Counted from the stretch's first letter, positions 46,808-54,753 are shown. The stretch: DNA of 64,000 nucleotides from Enhydrobacter aerosaccus (GCA_903915535.1 CAIWTJ010000272.1:1-64000); one strand, 5' to 3'. Notes: generated by a model not told the origin, from the letters alone. Numbers and translations: made by a program.

Positions 46808-47402
46808 GGCGCCGCGGCCCGAGCTCGCCGACTGGCTGGCGGCGACGATGGATCTGCTGCCGCAGGGCATCGCCTGGCCGCGCGATCCGTCGTCTAACCT
46901 CGGCGGCCTGCTGGGCGTCGTCGCCGGCGAGCGCAAGGTACGCCACGATCGCGCGCTGACTCTGCTCGAGCGCGAGGGCGTCCCGACGACGGCCGTCGAG
47001 CTGCTGCCCGACTGGGAGCAGGCACTCGGCCTGCCGGATCCGTGCCGGCCGCTGCCTGGGTCGCTCGCGGAGCGCTGGGCGGCCGTGGCCGACGTTTTTT
47101 TCGAGTCTCATCCGCCGACGCCCGACAACATGGTGATCTGGGCTCTATCGGCGGGCTGGAATATCACGATCCGCGAGCAGTGCGATTTCGTGGCGGGTGT
47201 GAGCCAGGCCGGCGACGTCGTCGGCGAATCCGATCATGTCTGGGTCGTGACCATCCTCGACCAGGTGATTTCGTATTTTCTCGCCGAGCAGAGCGCCTCT
47301 GAGGATCTGCTGTTTTCGTTTCCCGATATCGAGACGCTCGAGTGCGTGCTGCGCCGCGCTGCGCCGGGTCACACGCAAATTCACTTCATCGTTCCCGTCT
47401 GA
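46800..47402 (+). CDS. Tail protein (Mu gp48-like, DUF2313)
   Basis: A 200-residue protein. DLLPQGIAWPRDPSSNLGGL, LLPDWEQALGLPDPCRPLPG and FESHPPTPDNMVIWALSAGW match the YmfQ/DUF2313 family that connects baseplate and fibres. The C-terminus ends RRAAPGHTQIHFIVPV, as usual. Confidence 0.87.
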   Translation: MAKAPRPELADWLAATMDLLPQGIAWPRDPSSNLGGLLGVVAGERKVRHDRALTLLEREGVPTTAVELLPDWEQALGLPDPCRPLPGSLAERWAAVADVFFESHPPTPDNMVIWALSAGWNITIREQCDFVAGVSQAGDVVGESDHVWVVTILDQVISYFLAEQSASEDLLFSFPDIETLECVLRRAAPGHTQIHFIVPV

Positions 47403-47409
47403 GGTCCCT

Positions 47410-48201
47410 ATGTATCGCATCGACTCCGCGAACAATGTCCCGGTGTTGCCGGCGCCGGTCGCTGCCGAGGGCGACGCTGGCTATTTCAACAATGCGCCGG
47501 GCGCGGGTCCCGGTACGAAGGTGACCGGCGACTTTCTGAATATGGTTCAGGAGGAGATCGCCAACGTCGTCGAGGGCGCAGGCCTAGAGCTCGACCGCAC
47601 CAATCGCGCCCAGCTTCTCGCCGCGCTCCGGCGTTTGAACACCATGCCGACCGGTTTCCGTGGCGCCACAACGCTGACAACGGCGCCGGACGGGTGGATC
47701 CTGGCAAGCGGCCGCACGGTCGGCCCGACCGGGTCGATTGCGACCGAGCGGGCGAACGACGATACGCTGCCGTTGTTTTCTGCCTATTGGGCGGGCCGTC
47801 CGGATCTTCATCTCTACAATGCTGCCGGCGCGCCGATCGCGCGCGGGGCGTCGGCCGCCGCCGACTGGGCCCTGGCGTGCGTGATTGCGGTTCCTGACAT
47901 GAACGGCCGCGTCGGTGTCGGTCGCGACAACATGAAGGGCGCCGCGGCAAACCGCGTTACTGCCGCCGGCTGCGGTGTCGACGGCACTGTGCTCGGCGGC
48001 GCCGGCGGCGAGCAGACGCACCAGCTGACGGTCCCGGAATTGCCTGCGCATCATCATACCGGCGCCATGACGAACGTCACCGGTGGCTCGTCGGTATCTT
48101 CATCGGGCGCATCCCCGGTCAACACCGGCGACACCGGCGGCGACCAGCCGCATCAAAACATGCCGCCGTTCATTGTCGAAAACATGATCATCAAGCTCTA
48201 G
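47410..48201 (+). CDS. Tail fibre / collar-domain receptor-binding protein
   Basis: A 263-residue fibre protein. The N-terminal 70 residues (AGYFNNAPGAGPGTKVTGDF, LNMVQEEIANVVEGAGLELD) are a common fibre attachment module. The C-terminal part (NGRVGVGRDNMKG, GGEQTHQLTVPELPAHHHTG, QPHQNMPPFIVENMIIKL) is the tail collar/microcystin-dependent fold that trimerises and binds metal via His residues. It probably contacts the host surface. Confidence 0.85.
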   Translation: MYRIDSANNVPVLPAPVAAEGDAGYFNNAPGAGPGTKVTGDFLNMVQEEIANVVEGAGLELDRTNRAQLLAALRRLNTMPTGFRGATTLTTAPDGWILASGRTVGPTGSIATERANDDTLPLFSAYWAGRPDLHLYNAAGAPIARGASAAADWALACVIAVPDMNGRVGVGRDNMKGAAANRVTAAGCGVDGTVLGGAGGEQTHQLTVPELPAHHHTGAMTNVTGGSSVSSSGASPVNTGDTGGDQPHQNMPPFIVENMIIKL

Positions 48202-48276
48202 GCGATCGCGCCGTGGCGAACGATCGCCGGCGTTGTGCCGCTAATCGACATTCTTGATCAAGCTCCAGGAGATCTT

Positions 48277-51069
48277 ATGATCCGCTTTGCCCGAACGGCG
48301 TTCGCCGCCGCTTTTGCTTGTCTGCTCCTCGCAGCGGCCGTTCCGGTCGCCGCGCAGGACGGCATCGGCGCACCCCGGGGCCTGACCGCGACCGCGATCT
48401 GCAATGCGCTCGGCCGCTGCCCGGCGACATTGCCGGTCGACGGCACCCAGATCACCGGCCTGCAGCTCGACACGATCACGACCCTGAAGGCATGGACTGG
48501 CCGGCCGGCGGTCGTGATCGTCTCTGGTTTCGGCACGTCCAACGATGGGGGCGGCGGTACGTTCATCTGGGCGGCCGGCGATTCGACGGCCTCGGATGGC
48601 TGCACCGTGTTTCAGCCGACGTCGGGCGGCGCTTCCGGCCGTTACAAGCGGCTCTATTCCGGCGCCGTCGACGCGCGTTGGTGCGGCGCAAAGGGTGACG
48701 GCTCGACGAACGACGGTGCGGCCCTTGCCTTGGCCGTGGCCGCGCCTCCCGTTGGGGGCGTCGTCTACCTACCTCCGACGGCCAGCTGCTACAGGATCAC
48801 GGCGCCGCTCGTCGTCTCGCGTGCGCTCACCTTGCACGGCCGCAATTCGGAGATCTGCCAGGCCACCGCGAACACTGCGGGCCTGTCGGTAACGGCCAGC
48901 AACGTCAAGATCGACGGCCTCAAGCTCACCGGCCCGTCGCCGTCGACGTTCCAGACCGGCTCTATCGCGCTTGCCGTGAGCGGCACCTTCAATGCCGGCC
49001 TCGCTCCGGTCTACATCTCCAAAGTCACCGTCACGAACACGTCGATCGACCGCTGGAACGGCTACGGGATCGTCGCGAGCTACGTCGATCAATTCGAGGC
49101 CAGCAACAATCGCGTCACGAATGTCGTCTATGGCGGCATCGTCGTGCTCTCAGGCACGAACGGGCGCATTGCGTCAAACACCGTCGATACGATCAACTGC
49201 AGCGGCACGCCGGGCGGAAACTGCTACGGCATCACCCTGACGCGCCGTACTGACGATTCCGGCGAGCTCGTTTCGCAGCCCCGGACGTCCGACTATGCCG
49301 TCACCGGAAATACCGTTCGCAACGTCCCGACGTGGGAAGCGCTCGATACCCATGCCGGGCAGCGGATCGCGTTCACCGGCAACACGATATCGGGCACCAA
49401 GTCCGGCATCATGGTCGGGACGGCCAACAACGCCTCGTCGGTAGAGACCTACGCCCCGCTGCTGATCACGGTCGCCGGCAACACGATGGATTCCGGCGTG
49501 ACCGACGGGTCCGCGAGTTATGGCATCGTCCTGCAAGGCGCTGATGGCGTCGAATATGCGACGGGGTCTATCTCTGGAAACACCATCAAGGGCTATGGCT
49601 CACAATCGGCCAGCGCGTCTGGCGCAATCTATGTCAGGAATACGGCCGGGGCGTCGATCACCGGTAACTTTGTGGTCAATGCTGCGCCACAGGGGATCGT
49701 GTTCTATCACGACAACGTCGGCTTTTCGGCGACGGGCAATTCGATCGTCGATCCATGGACGAACATCGTCGGTGTCGGCCAGGCGATCGGAATCGACGTC
49801 AACGCCGAAAACAATACCGGCTTTATCGGCGGCAACGCCTTCTCGACCAACGGGTTCTCGGCGACGTATCTGCTGAGTTCGGCCGGCGGTGCGGCAATCC
49901 GGATCGAGGACGTGTCCGGCACTGCGATCCAGCTGGGGCCGAACCGGTCCACGGCGACGATCTACGTCTACGATCAAGGCGCGCGCGCAAGCACGGCGCT
50001 GCTCAAAACCTCGGTGACGGCGATCACCTCGGGCTTGTGGAACGGGACGAAAGTCGCGCAAGCCTACGGCGGCACGAATGCGGATCTGTCGGCGACCGGC
50101 GGCGCATCACAGGTCCTGCGGCAGTCGAGCTCGGGCGCCGCGATCACCGTTAGCCAGCTCGCGGCGAGCGATCTCAGCAACGGCACAAGCGGCTCGGGTG
50201 CGGTATGCCTCGCGACCAGCTGCGCGCTCGTGACGCCGGCACTGGGCACGCCCTCGGCCCTGAACCTGGCCAACGCCACGAATCTGCCTGCGACGTCGCT
50301 CTCGGGAACGACGCTGGCCTCGAGCGTCGTCTCCTCGTCGCTGACGTCGGCCGCCGGCGGCGCCTTCGGATCCAACGCCTTCAATTCGACGGCGTATCTG
50401 CCTCTCGGTGGCGGCACGCTCAGCGGCACGTTGACTGCTGCCGATGGCAGCACATGGTCATCGACCGGCATCAACCATCCCAGCGCGTCGCTGCTGCAAT
50501 GGAACAGCGATACGGTCCTGCAGAGAGACGCCGCGGCGGGTGTCCTGGCTCTGCCGATGGTTGGCGCCGCGCTACAGCAGTTCTTTATCTACAAGAGCGG
50601 CAGCAACGCCGGCACGTACCAGCGGCTGCAGATCGGGAACAATGGCATCTTCACTAACTGGAGCAGCTCTGGTTACGTGTTCGCGTTCGGCAGCGGAACG
50701 ACGCAATGGCAGGTCAGCACCGCTGGCACGCTCACGATGTCGGGCAACTTCAGCGACAACACGGGCTATCTCGATCTCGGCGTCGGTGCCGCCCGATCCC
50801 TCACCGGCTCGAATGCGTCGACCGCGGTCAACGTCGCGCAGACGTGGAACACGAGCGGCAATCCGACCTTGATCAAGGCCAACGTCACGCGAACGGCAGT
50901 CGGATCGAACACGACCGCGAGCCTGATCGATCTGCAGGTCGGCGGCGGGTCGATCTTCCGCGTCGATACGACAGGCGTCGTCTACTCGAACACGACGGCG
51001 GGCGTGACGTGCTCGGGCGCACCGTCGGGCAGCTTCGCGTCGACGAACGGCATCGTCACCCATTGCTGA
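48277..51069 (+). CDS. Large tailspike-like beta-helix protein with an N-terminal signal-peptide-like segment
   Basis: A 930-residue protein. Residues 1-27 look like a Sec signal peptide (R-rich start, AAFACLLLAAAVPVAA, then Q). GAVDARWCGAKGDGSTNDGA and the following YLPPTASCYRITAPLVVSRA are the opening of a pectate-lyase-like right-handed beta-helix (residues about 150-470) with repeated ITGN/VTNT-like rungs. The last 400 residues are Thr/Ser/Gly-rich repeats. Tailspikes are normally not exported, so the leader is odd. Site 16 encodes ARTAFA inside the leader. Confidence 0.75.
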   Translation: MIRFARTAFAAAFACLLLAAAVPVAAQDGIGAPRGLTATAICNALGRCPATLPVDGTQITGLQLDTITTLKAWTGRPAVVIVSGFGTSNDGGGGTFIWAAGDSTASDGCTVFQPTSGGASGRYKRLYSGAVDARWCGAKGDGSTNDGAALALAVAAPPVGGVVYLPPTASCYRITAPLVVSRALTLHGRNSEICQATANTAGLSVTASNVKIDGLKLTGPSPSTFQTGSIALAVSGTFNAGLAPVYISKVTVTNTSIDRWNGYGIVASYVDQFEASNNRVTNVVYGGIVVLSGTNGRIASNTVDTINCSGTPGGNCYGITLTRRTDDSGELVSQPRTSDYAVTGNTVRNVPTWEALDTHAGQRIAFTGNTISGTKSGIMVGTANNASSVETYAPLLITVAGNTMDSGVTDGSASYGIVLQGADGVEYATGSISGNTIKGYGSQSASASGAIYVRNTAGASITGNFVVNAAPQGIVFYHDNVGFSATGNSIVDPWTNIVGVGQAIGIDVNAENNTGFIGGNAFSTNGFSATYLLSSAGGAAIRIEDVSGTAIQLGPNRSTATIYVYDQGARASTALLKTSVTAITSGLWNGTKVAQAYGGTNADLSATGGASQVLRQSSSGAAITVSQLAASDLSNGTSGSGAVCLATSCALVTPALGTPSALNLANATNLPATSLSGTTLASSVVSSSLTSAAGGAFGSNAFNSTAYLPLGGGTLSGTLTAADGSTWSSTGINHPSASLLQWNSDTVLQRDAAAGVLALPMVGAALQQFFIYKSGSNAGTYQRLQIGNNGIFTNWSSSGYVFAFGSGTTQWQVSTAGTLTMSGNFSDNTGYLDLGVGAARSLTGSNASTAVNVAQTWNTSGNPTLIKANVTRTAVGSNTTASLIDLQVGGGSIFRVDTTGVVYSNTTAGVTCSGAPSGSFASTNGIVTHC
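48292..48304. repeat. CGAACGSCGTTCG site 16
   Basis: Exact 13-mer, central G. It lies at codons 6-9 of the tailspike-like gene, in the RTAF frame within the signal-peptide-like leader. Confidence 0.9.
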
Positions 51070-51077
51070 GGTTTTTC

Positions 51078-51311
51078 ATGCGCACTCTATTGGCAATGGC
51101 AATTATCCTGGCGCTGCCGCGTCTCGTGTTCGCGCAGGAGGTAGCACCGAAGCCGGTGAGCCTCGAATACTACCAGCAGCGTGTCGGCACCTGCGACCTG
51201 CAGGGTGCTCAACTCGCTGCTGAGAACGCCAGTCTCCGGCAGCAGCTCGACCAGCTCAGGAACGCGCCGGCGCCTGCGCCGGTGGCCGCACCCGGAAAGA
51301 ACGGTCCTTAA
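51078..51311 (+). CDS. Small exported coiled-coil protein
   Basis: A 77-residue protein with a clear signal peptide (MRTLLAMAIILALPRLVFA, then Q). The mature part is short, with a heptad-like segment (LQGAQLAAENASLRQQLDQL) and a Pro/Ala tail. It resembles no known family. It starts 9 bp after the tailspike-like gene and should be co-transcribed. Confidence 0.6.
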   Translation: MRTLLAMAIILALPRLVFAQEVAPKPVSLEYYQQRVGTCDLQGAQLAAENASLRQQLDQLRNAPAPAPVAAPGKNGP

Positions 51312-51377
51312 TCCGGGCGAAACGGTGCGCGCGATCGCCGATCTCTACTGAGTCAGCAACACCCTCGAGGAGGCATC

Positions 51378-51932
51378 ATGTTCTCGTTCCGAAATCGTGC
51401 GTACGCGTTGGCTTCTGCCGGCGTGCTCGCCGTCGTTCTGGCTGCCGTCGCCGTGCCGGCCTCGGCGCAGCCGCGCATGACCGGTTACGTCGGACCGGAG
51501 ATGGTTTCCGACGTCAAGGCGGCGATCGCCGGCGGCGCCCGGTCGATCGACTTCGGCACCTCCGCCGCGCCGCCGGCGGGCTGGGACGTTCACTCCGGCG
51601 GCCTCGAGACGGCCGGCTGGGCGATCGCCGACGCTCTGCGCGCCGCCGGCGTCAAGGCGCGGTGCGTCGGGTTTTGTGGCTCGGCCATGAGCCAGGCGGT
51701 GATCGCTTCGGGCAATTGCGCGGTGACAGCGAACGGCTTTCTCATGCCGCACCTCGCGTTCGTACCGGGCGGCACGAGCGCACAGAACAGCCTGGCACGG
51801 ACGCTGAGCTCGAGGGCATGGCTCGAGCACGGTATGCCGGCCGATCTCGTCGACAAGCTCGAGCGCTCGCCCGACGACACGATCCGGCTTCGCCCCGAGG
51901 ACATGAAGCGGGTCGGCTGCACGTTCGAGTAA
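51378..51932 (+). CDS. Exported ClpP/crotonase-fold-like protein
   Basis: A 184-residue protein. It has a signal peptide (LASAGVLAVVLAAVAVPASA, then Q). The mature domain has HSGGLETAGWAIADALRAAG and KARCVGFCGSAMSQAVIASG, similar to the SPGG..A...C.SA pattern of COG3904-like periplasmic ClpP-fold proteins, with Ser in FCGSAM as a possible nucleophile. The function is unknown. It is the third consecutive gene product here with an export signal. It is followed by a strong terminator at 51960. Confidence 0.6.
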   Translation: MFSFRNRAYALASAGVLAVVLAAVAVPASAQPRMTGYVGPEMVSDVKAAIAGGARSIDFGTSAAPPAGWDVHSGGLETAGWAIADALRAAGVKARCVGFCGSAMSQAVIASGNCAVTANGFLMPHLAFVPGGTSAQNSLARTLSSRAWLEHGMPADLVDKLERSPDDTIRLRPEDMKRVGCTFE

Positions 51933-51959
51933 CGCGCGACACCCTCTGAGACGATCGAC

Positions 51960-51988
51960 GGCCCGGGCATCCCCCGGGCCTTTCTTTT
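51960..51988 (+). terminator. Rho-independent terminator
   Basis: GGCCCGGG (51960-51967) and CCCGGGCC (51973-51980) form an 8-bp stem with a 5-nt loop, followed by TTTCTTTT. It ends the late tail/fibre transcript after the exported-protein gene. Confidence 0.85.
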
Positions 51989-52004
51989 GCCGAGTCAGAA
52001 ATGC

Positions 52005-52017
52005 CGAACGCCGTTCG
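52005..52017. repeat. CGAACGSCGTTCG site 17
   Basis: Exact 13-mer, central C on this strand. It is intergenic between the terminator and the small membrane protein gene, the rightmost copy. Confidence 0.9.
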
Positions 52018-52050
52018 GTAATTCTTCAGCCGTTCGGGAGGATTTCTGGC

Positions 52051-52311
52051 ATGGCAGACGAAGTCACGCTCTCGCGCGGCGCCCTCGAGGAGATGCTCGC
52101 GAAGGCCGCCGAGCTCGGCGCCCGACGCGCGCTCGAAAGCGTGGGGCTCAGCGATGCGGAGGCGATCGACGACGTGCGCGGCCTGCGCGGTTTGATGCAG
52201 GCCTATCGCACCATGAAAAACTCGGCACTGCGCGAGTTCGGCAAGGGCATCGCGTACGCGATTCTGGCGTTCGTCGCGTGGGTGCTGCTCGGTAAGTACA
52301 TCCCCAAGTAA
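52051..52311 (+). CDS. Small single-TM protein (DUF6127-like), possible holin/antiholin
   Basis: An 86-residue protein. A helical N-terminal part (LSRGALEEMLAKAAELGARR) is followed by a C-terminal transmembrane helix (GIAYAILAFVAWVLLG) and a short basic end. It resembles the DUF6127 group often found next to phage lysis genes. Its place just before the amidase suggests a membrane role in lysis. Confidence 0.55.
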   Translation: MADEVTLSRGALEEMLAKAAELGARRALESVGLSDAEAIDDVRGLRGLMQAYRTMKNSALREFGKGIAYAILAFVAWVLLGKYIPK

Positions 52312-52342
52312 TCGCGCGCTCGTCGCGCCGAGGATCCTCCCC

Positions 52343-53119
52343 ATGTGGAATTTTAGTCTGATCAAGCCGGCCGACTTTCGTGTGCCGGCACGCAAGGTGA
52401 CGCGCGTTTTCCTGCACTGCACCGACAGCGACAACGCCGATCTCGTCGGCGTCGGCCTGGCGGCCGAGGTCAACCGCTGGCACCTGGCGAACGGCTGGGC
52501 GGGCATCGGTTACAATTTCATCGTCGACAAGATCGGCCAGATCTCGACCGCCCGGCCGCTCGAGATCCAGCCCGCGGCCCAGCTTGGGCCCGACGGGCTC
52601 GGTAACGTGGCGACGATCGCGATCTCGACGCACCTCTCGAAAGAGTGGACGGCCGCCGAGCTCGAGGCGACCCGCGAGCTCGTGCGCGCGATCGTCGAGG
52701 CTTACGCCGCAATCGGCGTCGAGATCACGATCTGGGGCCATACCGAAATCGATCCGCGGCCGTGCCCTGTCTACCCCTGGCGCCAGCTCATGGGCCTCGA
52801 CGCCTCGCGCCGCTTCGGCAGCGCCCCGTTCGTGGATCCGGGCGAGCTCGCGAACGAACCGCCGATCGTGGCGACGCGCGCCTGGCCGAAACTCACGATC
52901 GCGGATCCCGCCCAGCCGCCAATCGGCGCGCGGCCGCTGTTCGAGGGTTGCCACGGCGACGACGTCACCAAGCTGCAGGCCACGCTCACCGGCGCCGGCT
53001 TCGATACGCAGGGTATCGACGGCTGGTTCGGCCGCAACACGTTCAACGCCGTTGGCGCCTGGCAGAGGGCGCACAGCGTCACGCCGGCGAACGGGATCGT
53101 GGCCCCCGGCGAGATCTAG
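52343..53119 (+). CDS. Endolysin: N-acetylmuramoyl-L-alanine amidase with peptidoglycan-binding domain
   Basis: A 258-residue lysis enzyme. The amidase_2 domain shows RVFLHCTDS (first zinc His), GIGYNFIVDKIGQI, and GHTEIDPRPCPVYPW (second zinc His and Cys ligand). The C-terminal 70 residues (LFEGCHGDDVTKLQATLTGA, TQGIDGWFGRNTFNAVGAW) are a PG_binding_1 domain. It cleaves the amide bond between muramic acid and the stem peptide. No signal peptide, so it needs a holin. Confidence 0.9.
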   Translation: MWNFSLIKPADFRVPARKVTRVFLHCTDSDNADLVGVGLAAEVNRWHLANGWAGIGYNFIVDKIGQISTARPLEIQPAAQLGPDGLGNVATIAISTHLSKEWTAAELEATRELVRAIVEAYAAIGVEITIWGHTEIDPRPCPVYPWRQLMGLDASRRFGSAPFVDPGELANEPPIVATRAWPKLTIADPAQPPIGARPLFEGCHGDDVTKLQATLTGAGFDTQGIDGWFGRNTFNAVGAWQRAHSVTPANGIVAPGEI

Positions 53120-53172
53120 TTCGACTCGAGTCGACGAAGTTTTTCAAAGCGTACCAACCGAAAGAGGATTTC

Positions 53173-53931
53173 ATGCTCGGCTTTTCAGCGCAGGCGAATG
53201 CGTTCATTCGCCATCTCTACTCGTTCCTCGGCGGCGGCCTCGCCTTCGCGGCGCCGTTCATGGCCCTCGACAGCGACACTCAGGCGAAGATCATCGCCGC
53301 CGTTCACCAGATCGGTGACGGCTTCATGAGCATCTTGACCGGCATCGGCGTGCTCGCGCCGATCGTCATGGGCTTGATCGCCCGCTTCACGGCCAAGCCC
53401 GAGCAGCAGAAAGCGGCCGTCGAGGCGGCAGGGAACGTCGTCGTTCCCGTCTCTGGCGATGCGAAGTCGGTCCTGCAGAGCTCGGCGTGGGGACCGCTGC
53501 TGTTCTTGATGGCCGTCGGTGCGGTGGCTTCGCCCTGGCTGCTGTTGCTGTTCGTTGGCGCGGGCCTGCTCGCGCTGTTCGGCCGCCGCATGGTGCTGCT
53601 CGCCGGCATGGTGCGGATCCGTTACGCCACGATCGCCCGCTCGAGCGCGGGAATGCTGGCGCTACTGCTCGTGGCTGCCCCCATGCTGGGCGGCTGCGCG
53701 ACGAACGCGGCCGGCCAGAAAGTCGTCGATCCGAGCGTGCTGGCGACTGTGCAGGCGGCCGCCAAGGCGATTTGCGGCGTCGTGCCGACGGCCGCGATCG
53801 TTGCAAATCTCTACACGAACAACGCCGACGTAAAGACGGCGGAATCGGCGGCAACGCTGGCGTGCGCTCTGGCAGTTCCCGGTAGCGTCGCGCCGTCGCC
53901 GCCGGCCGCTGCCCCAGCGACGGGCGGCTAG
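53173..53931 (+). CDS. Holin-like membrane protein joined in frame to a lipoprotein domain
   Basis: A 252-residue frame. The first 145 residues have three or four hydrophobic segments (FLGGGLAFAAPFMAL, ILTGIGVLAPIVMGLIARF, WGPLLFLMAVGAV, WLLLLFVGAGLLALFG), like a holin. From Met 146 (ATG 53608) a second, textbook lipoprotein signal appears: MVRIRYATIARSSAGMLALL then VAAPMLGGC with the lipobox LGGC. No stop separates them. It may be a fusion, or a lipoprotein may be made from the internal start. Confidence 0.6.
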   Translation: MLGFSAQANAFIRHLYSFLGGGLAFAAPFMALDSDTQAKIIAAVHQIGDGFMSILTGIGVLAPIVMGLIARFTAKPEQQKAAVEAAGNVVVPVSGDAKSVLQSSAWGPLLFLMAVGAVASPWLLLLFVGAGLLALFGRRMVLLAGMVRIRYATIARSSAGMLALLLVAAPMLGGCATNAAGQKVVDPSVLATVQAAAKAICGVVPTAAIVANLYTNNADVKTAESAATLACALAVPGSVAPSPPAAAPATGG

Positions 53932-54158
53932 TGGCCTGGATCACCGGCCTGCTCGGCGTGTTGAAGGCGCTCTTTGGCTTCGGCCAGGCCGTCGCCGTCA
54001 ACGCGGGGAACGCCCAGCAGCAAAAAGCCGGGCAGGCCGAGCAGAAATCCGTCGACCAGGGCGAGGCCCTGGCGGCGAGCAAGCGCATGGACGTCGCCGG
54101 CGCCAGCCCCAGCGGCCGCGACGTCACGCAAAAGGAGCTCGATGATGGCACGCTCTAG
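53931..54158 (+). CDS. Small protein, possible i-spanin
   Basis: A 75-residue protein with GTG start overlapping the upstream stop by one base. The N-terminal hydrophobic segment (MAWITGLLGVLKALFGFGQA) could anchor it; the rest is Gln/Ala-rich and polar (QQQKAGQAEQKSVDQGEALA). It overlaps the following lipoprotein gene by 14 bp. The Rz/Rz1-like overlap suggests an inner-membrane spanin subunit, though the domain is short. Confidence 0.45.
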   Translation: MAWITGLLGVLKALFGFGQAVAVNAGNAQQQKAGQAEQKSVDQGEALAASKRMDVAGASPSGRDVTQKELDDGTL

Positions 54159-54429
54159 CCTGGCTCTGCTCGCGGCTGTCGCATTGCTCGCGACGGGCTG
54201 CGCCACGCCACCGGATCCTGCGCCGGCGCCCGTCGTCGTTGCGCCGATCCCCAAGACGTACACCTGCGCGCAGTCGCGCAAGGCGGCAAACGAGTTCATG
54301 GCGCTGCCGGCCGACAGCCAGCTCGCGATCCTGATCAGCGACTACAGCCTCGAGCGCAAAGAGCTGCGCGCGGTGCACGGCCTGCCGGATCCGGTGAAGT
54401 GCCCGCCGGCGTCGCCGGCGACGTCCTAG
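54145..54429 (+). CDS. Lipoprotein, possible o-spanin (Rz1-like)
   Basis: A 94-residue protein with a lipoprotein signal (SLALLAAVALLATGC, lipobox ATGC) followed by a Pro-rich stretch (TPPDPAPAPVVVAPIPK), as in Rz1 proteins. Two adjacent ATGs (54142, 54145) could start it. The overlap with the preceding small gene supports a spanin pair that fuses inner and outer membranes in the last lysis step. The helical C-terminus (LERKELRAVHGL) is longer than in typical Rz1. Confidence 0.55.
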   Translation: MARSSLALLAAVALLATGCATPPDPAPAPVVVAPIPKTYTCAQSRKAANEFMALPADSQLAILISDYSLERKELRAVHGLPDPVKCPPASPATS

Positions 54430-54615
54430 TTATCTCGAGAGAAGGAACAGGATCGCGATCACGAACGCCGCGCCGATCCACGAGCTCACCGCCCGGCCGA
54501 GCTTGCGGTCGCGGCCGCTCTGGGTGAGGGGAACGCCGATCGCTCGAGAGAGTCGACCCTTGGCGGCCGAGGCACCGATCGCACGGCGCCAGGAGAAGGA
54601 GAGCCCGTAAGCCAT
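54430..54615 (-). CDS. Small single-TM membrane protein
   Basis: A 61-residue protein with a basic N-terminal part and a C-terminal transmembrane helix (SSWIGAAFVIAILFLLSR). It is read leftward against the lysis genes and its stop abuts the lipoprotein stop. Its own promoter would lie in 54616-54665, next to a strong bidirectional hairpin. It may be a lysogen-expressed gene such as an exclusion protein. Confidence 0.45.
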   Translation of the reverse strand: MAYGLSFSWRRAIGASAAKGRLSRAIGVPLTQSGRDRKLGRAVSSWIGAAFVIAILFLLSR

Positions 54616-54665
54616 GGGCCGAGTTGTACCATAGAGGGGGCAGAGGCGGCGACGTCTCTGTTTGC

Positions 54666-54702
54666 AGCCCGCACCGGCCGATCGGCCGGTGCGGGCTCTT
54701 TT
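54666..54702. terminator. Strong GC-rich terminator hairpin
   Basis: A 32-nt perfect palindrome (54666-54697), with arms of 16 nt, is followed by CTTTTTGCG on the plus strand. It should end rightward late transcription that passes the lysis genes and separates them from the small gene at 54754. Confidence 0.85.
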
Positions 54703-54753
54703 TGCGTTTTGGGCTACCGGAACGGGGCGGTCGCCGGCATCGTTGAGTCGACC

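Noticed and set aside
47410-51932. Diversity-generating retroelement at the tail fibre
   Set aside because: No reverse transcriptase frame and no template/variable repeat pair were found near the fibre genes.
5368-52017. Reading CGAACGSCGTTCG as a LexA/SOS box
   Set aside because: Gram-positive-type LexA boxes have GAAC-N4-GTTC and alphaproteobacterial LexA uses GTTC-N7-GTTC direct repeats. Here the spacer between GAAC and GTTC is three bases, and most copies lie inside genes away from promoters.
5368-52017. Dispersed palindromes as operators ('stoperators') of the S24 repressor
   Set aside because: The repressor's own operator is clearly GTCGAAAATTTTCGAC, found only around the immunity genes and unrelated to the dispersed word.
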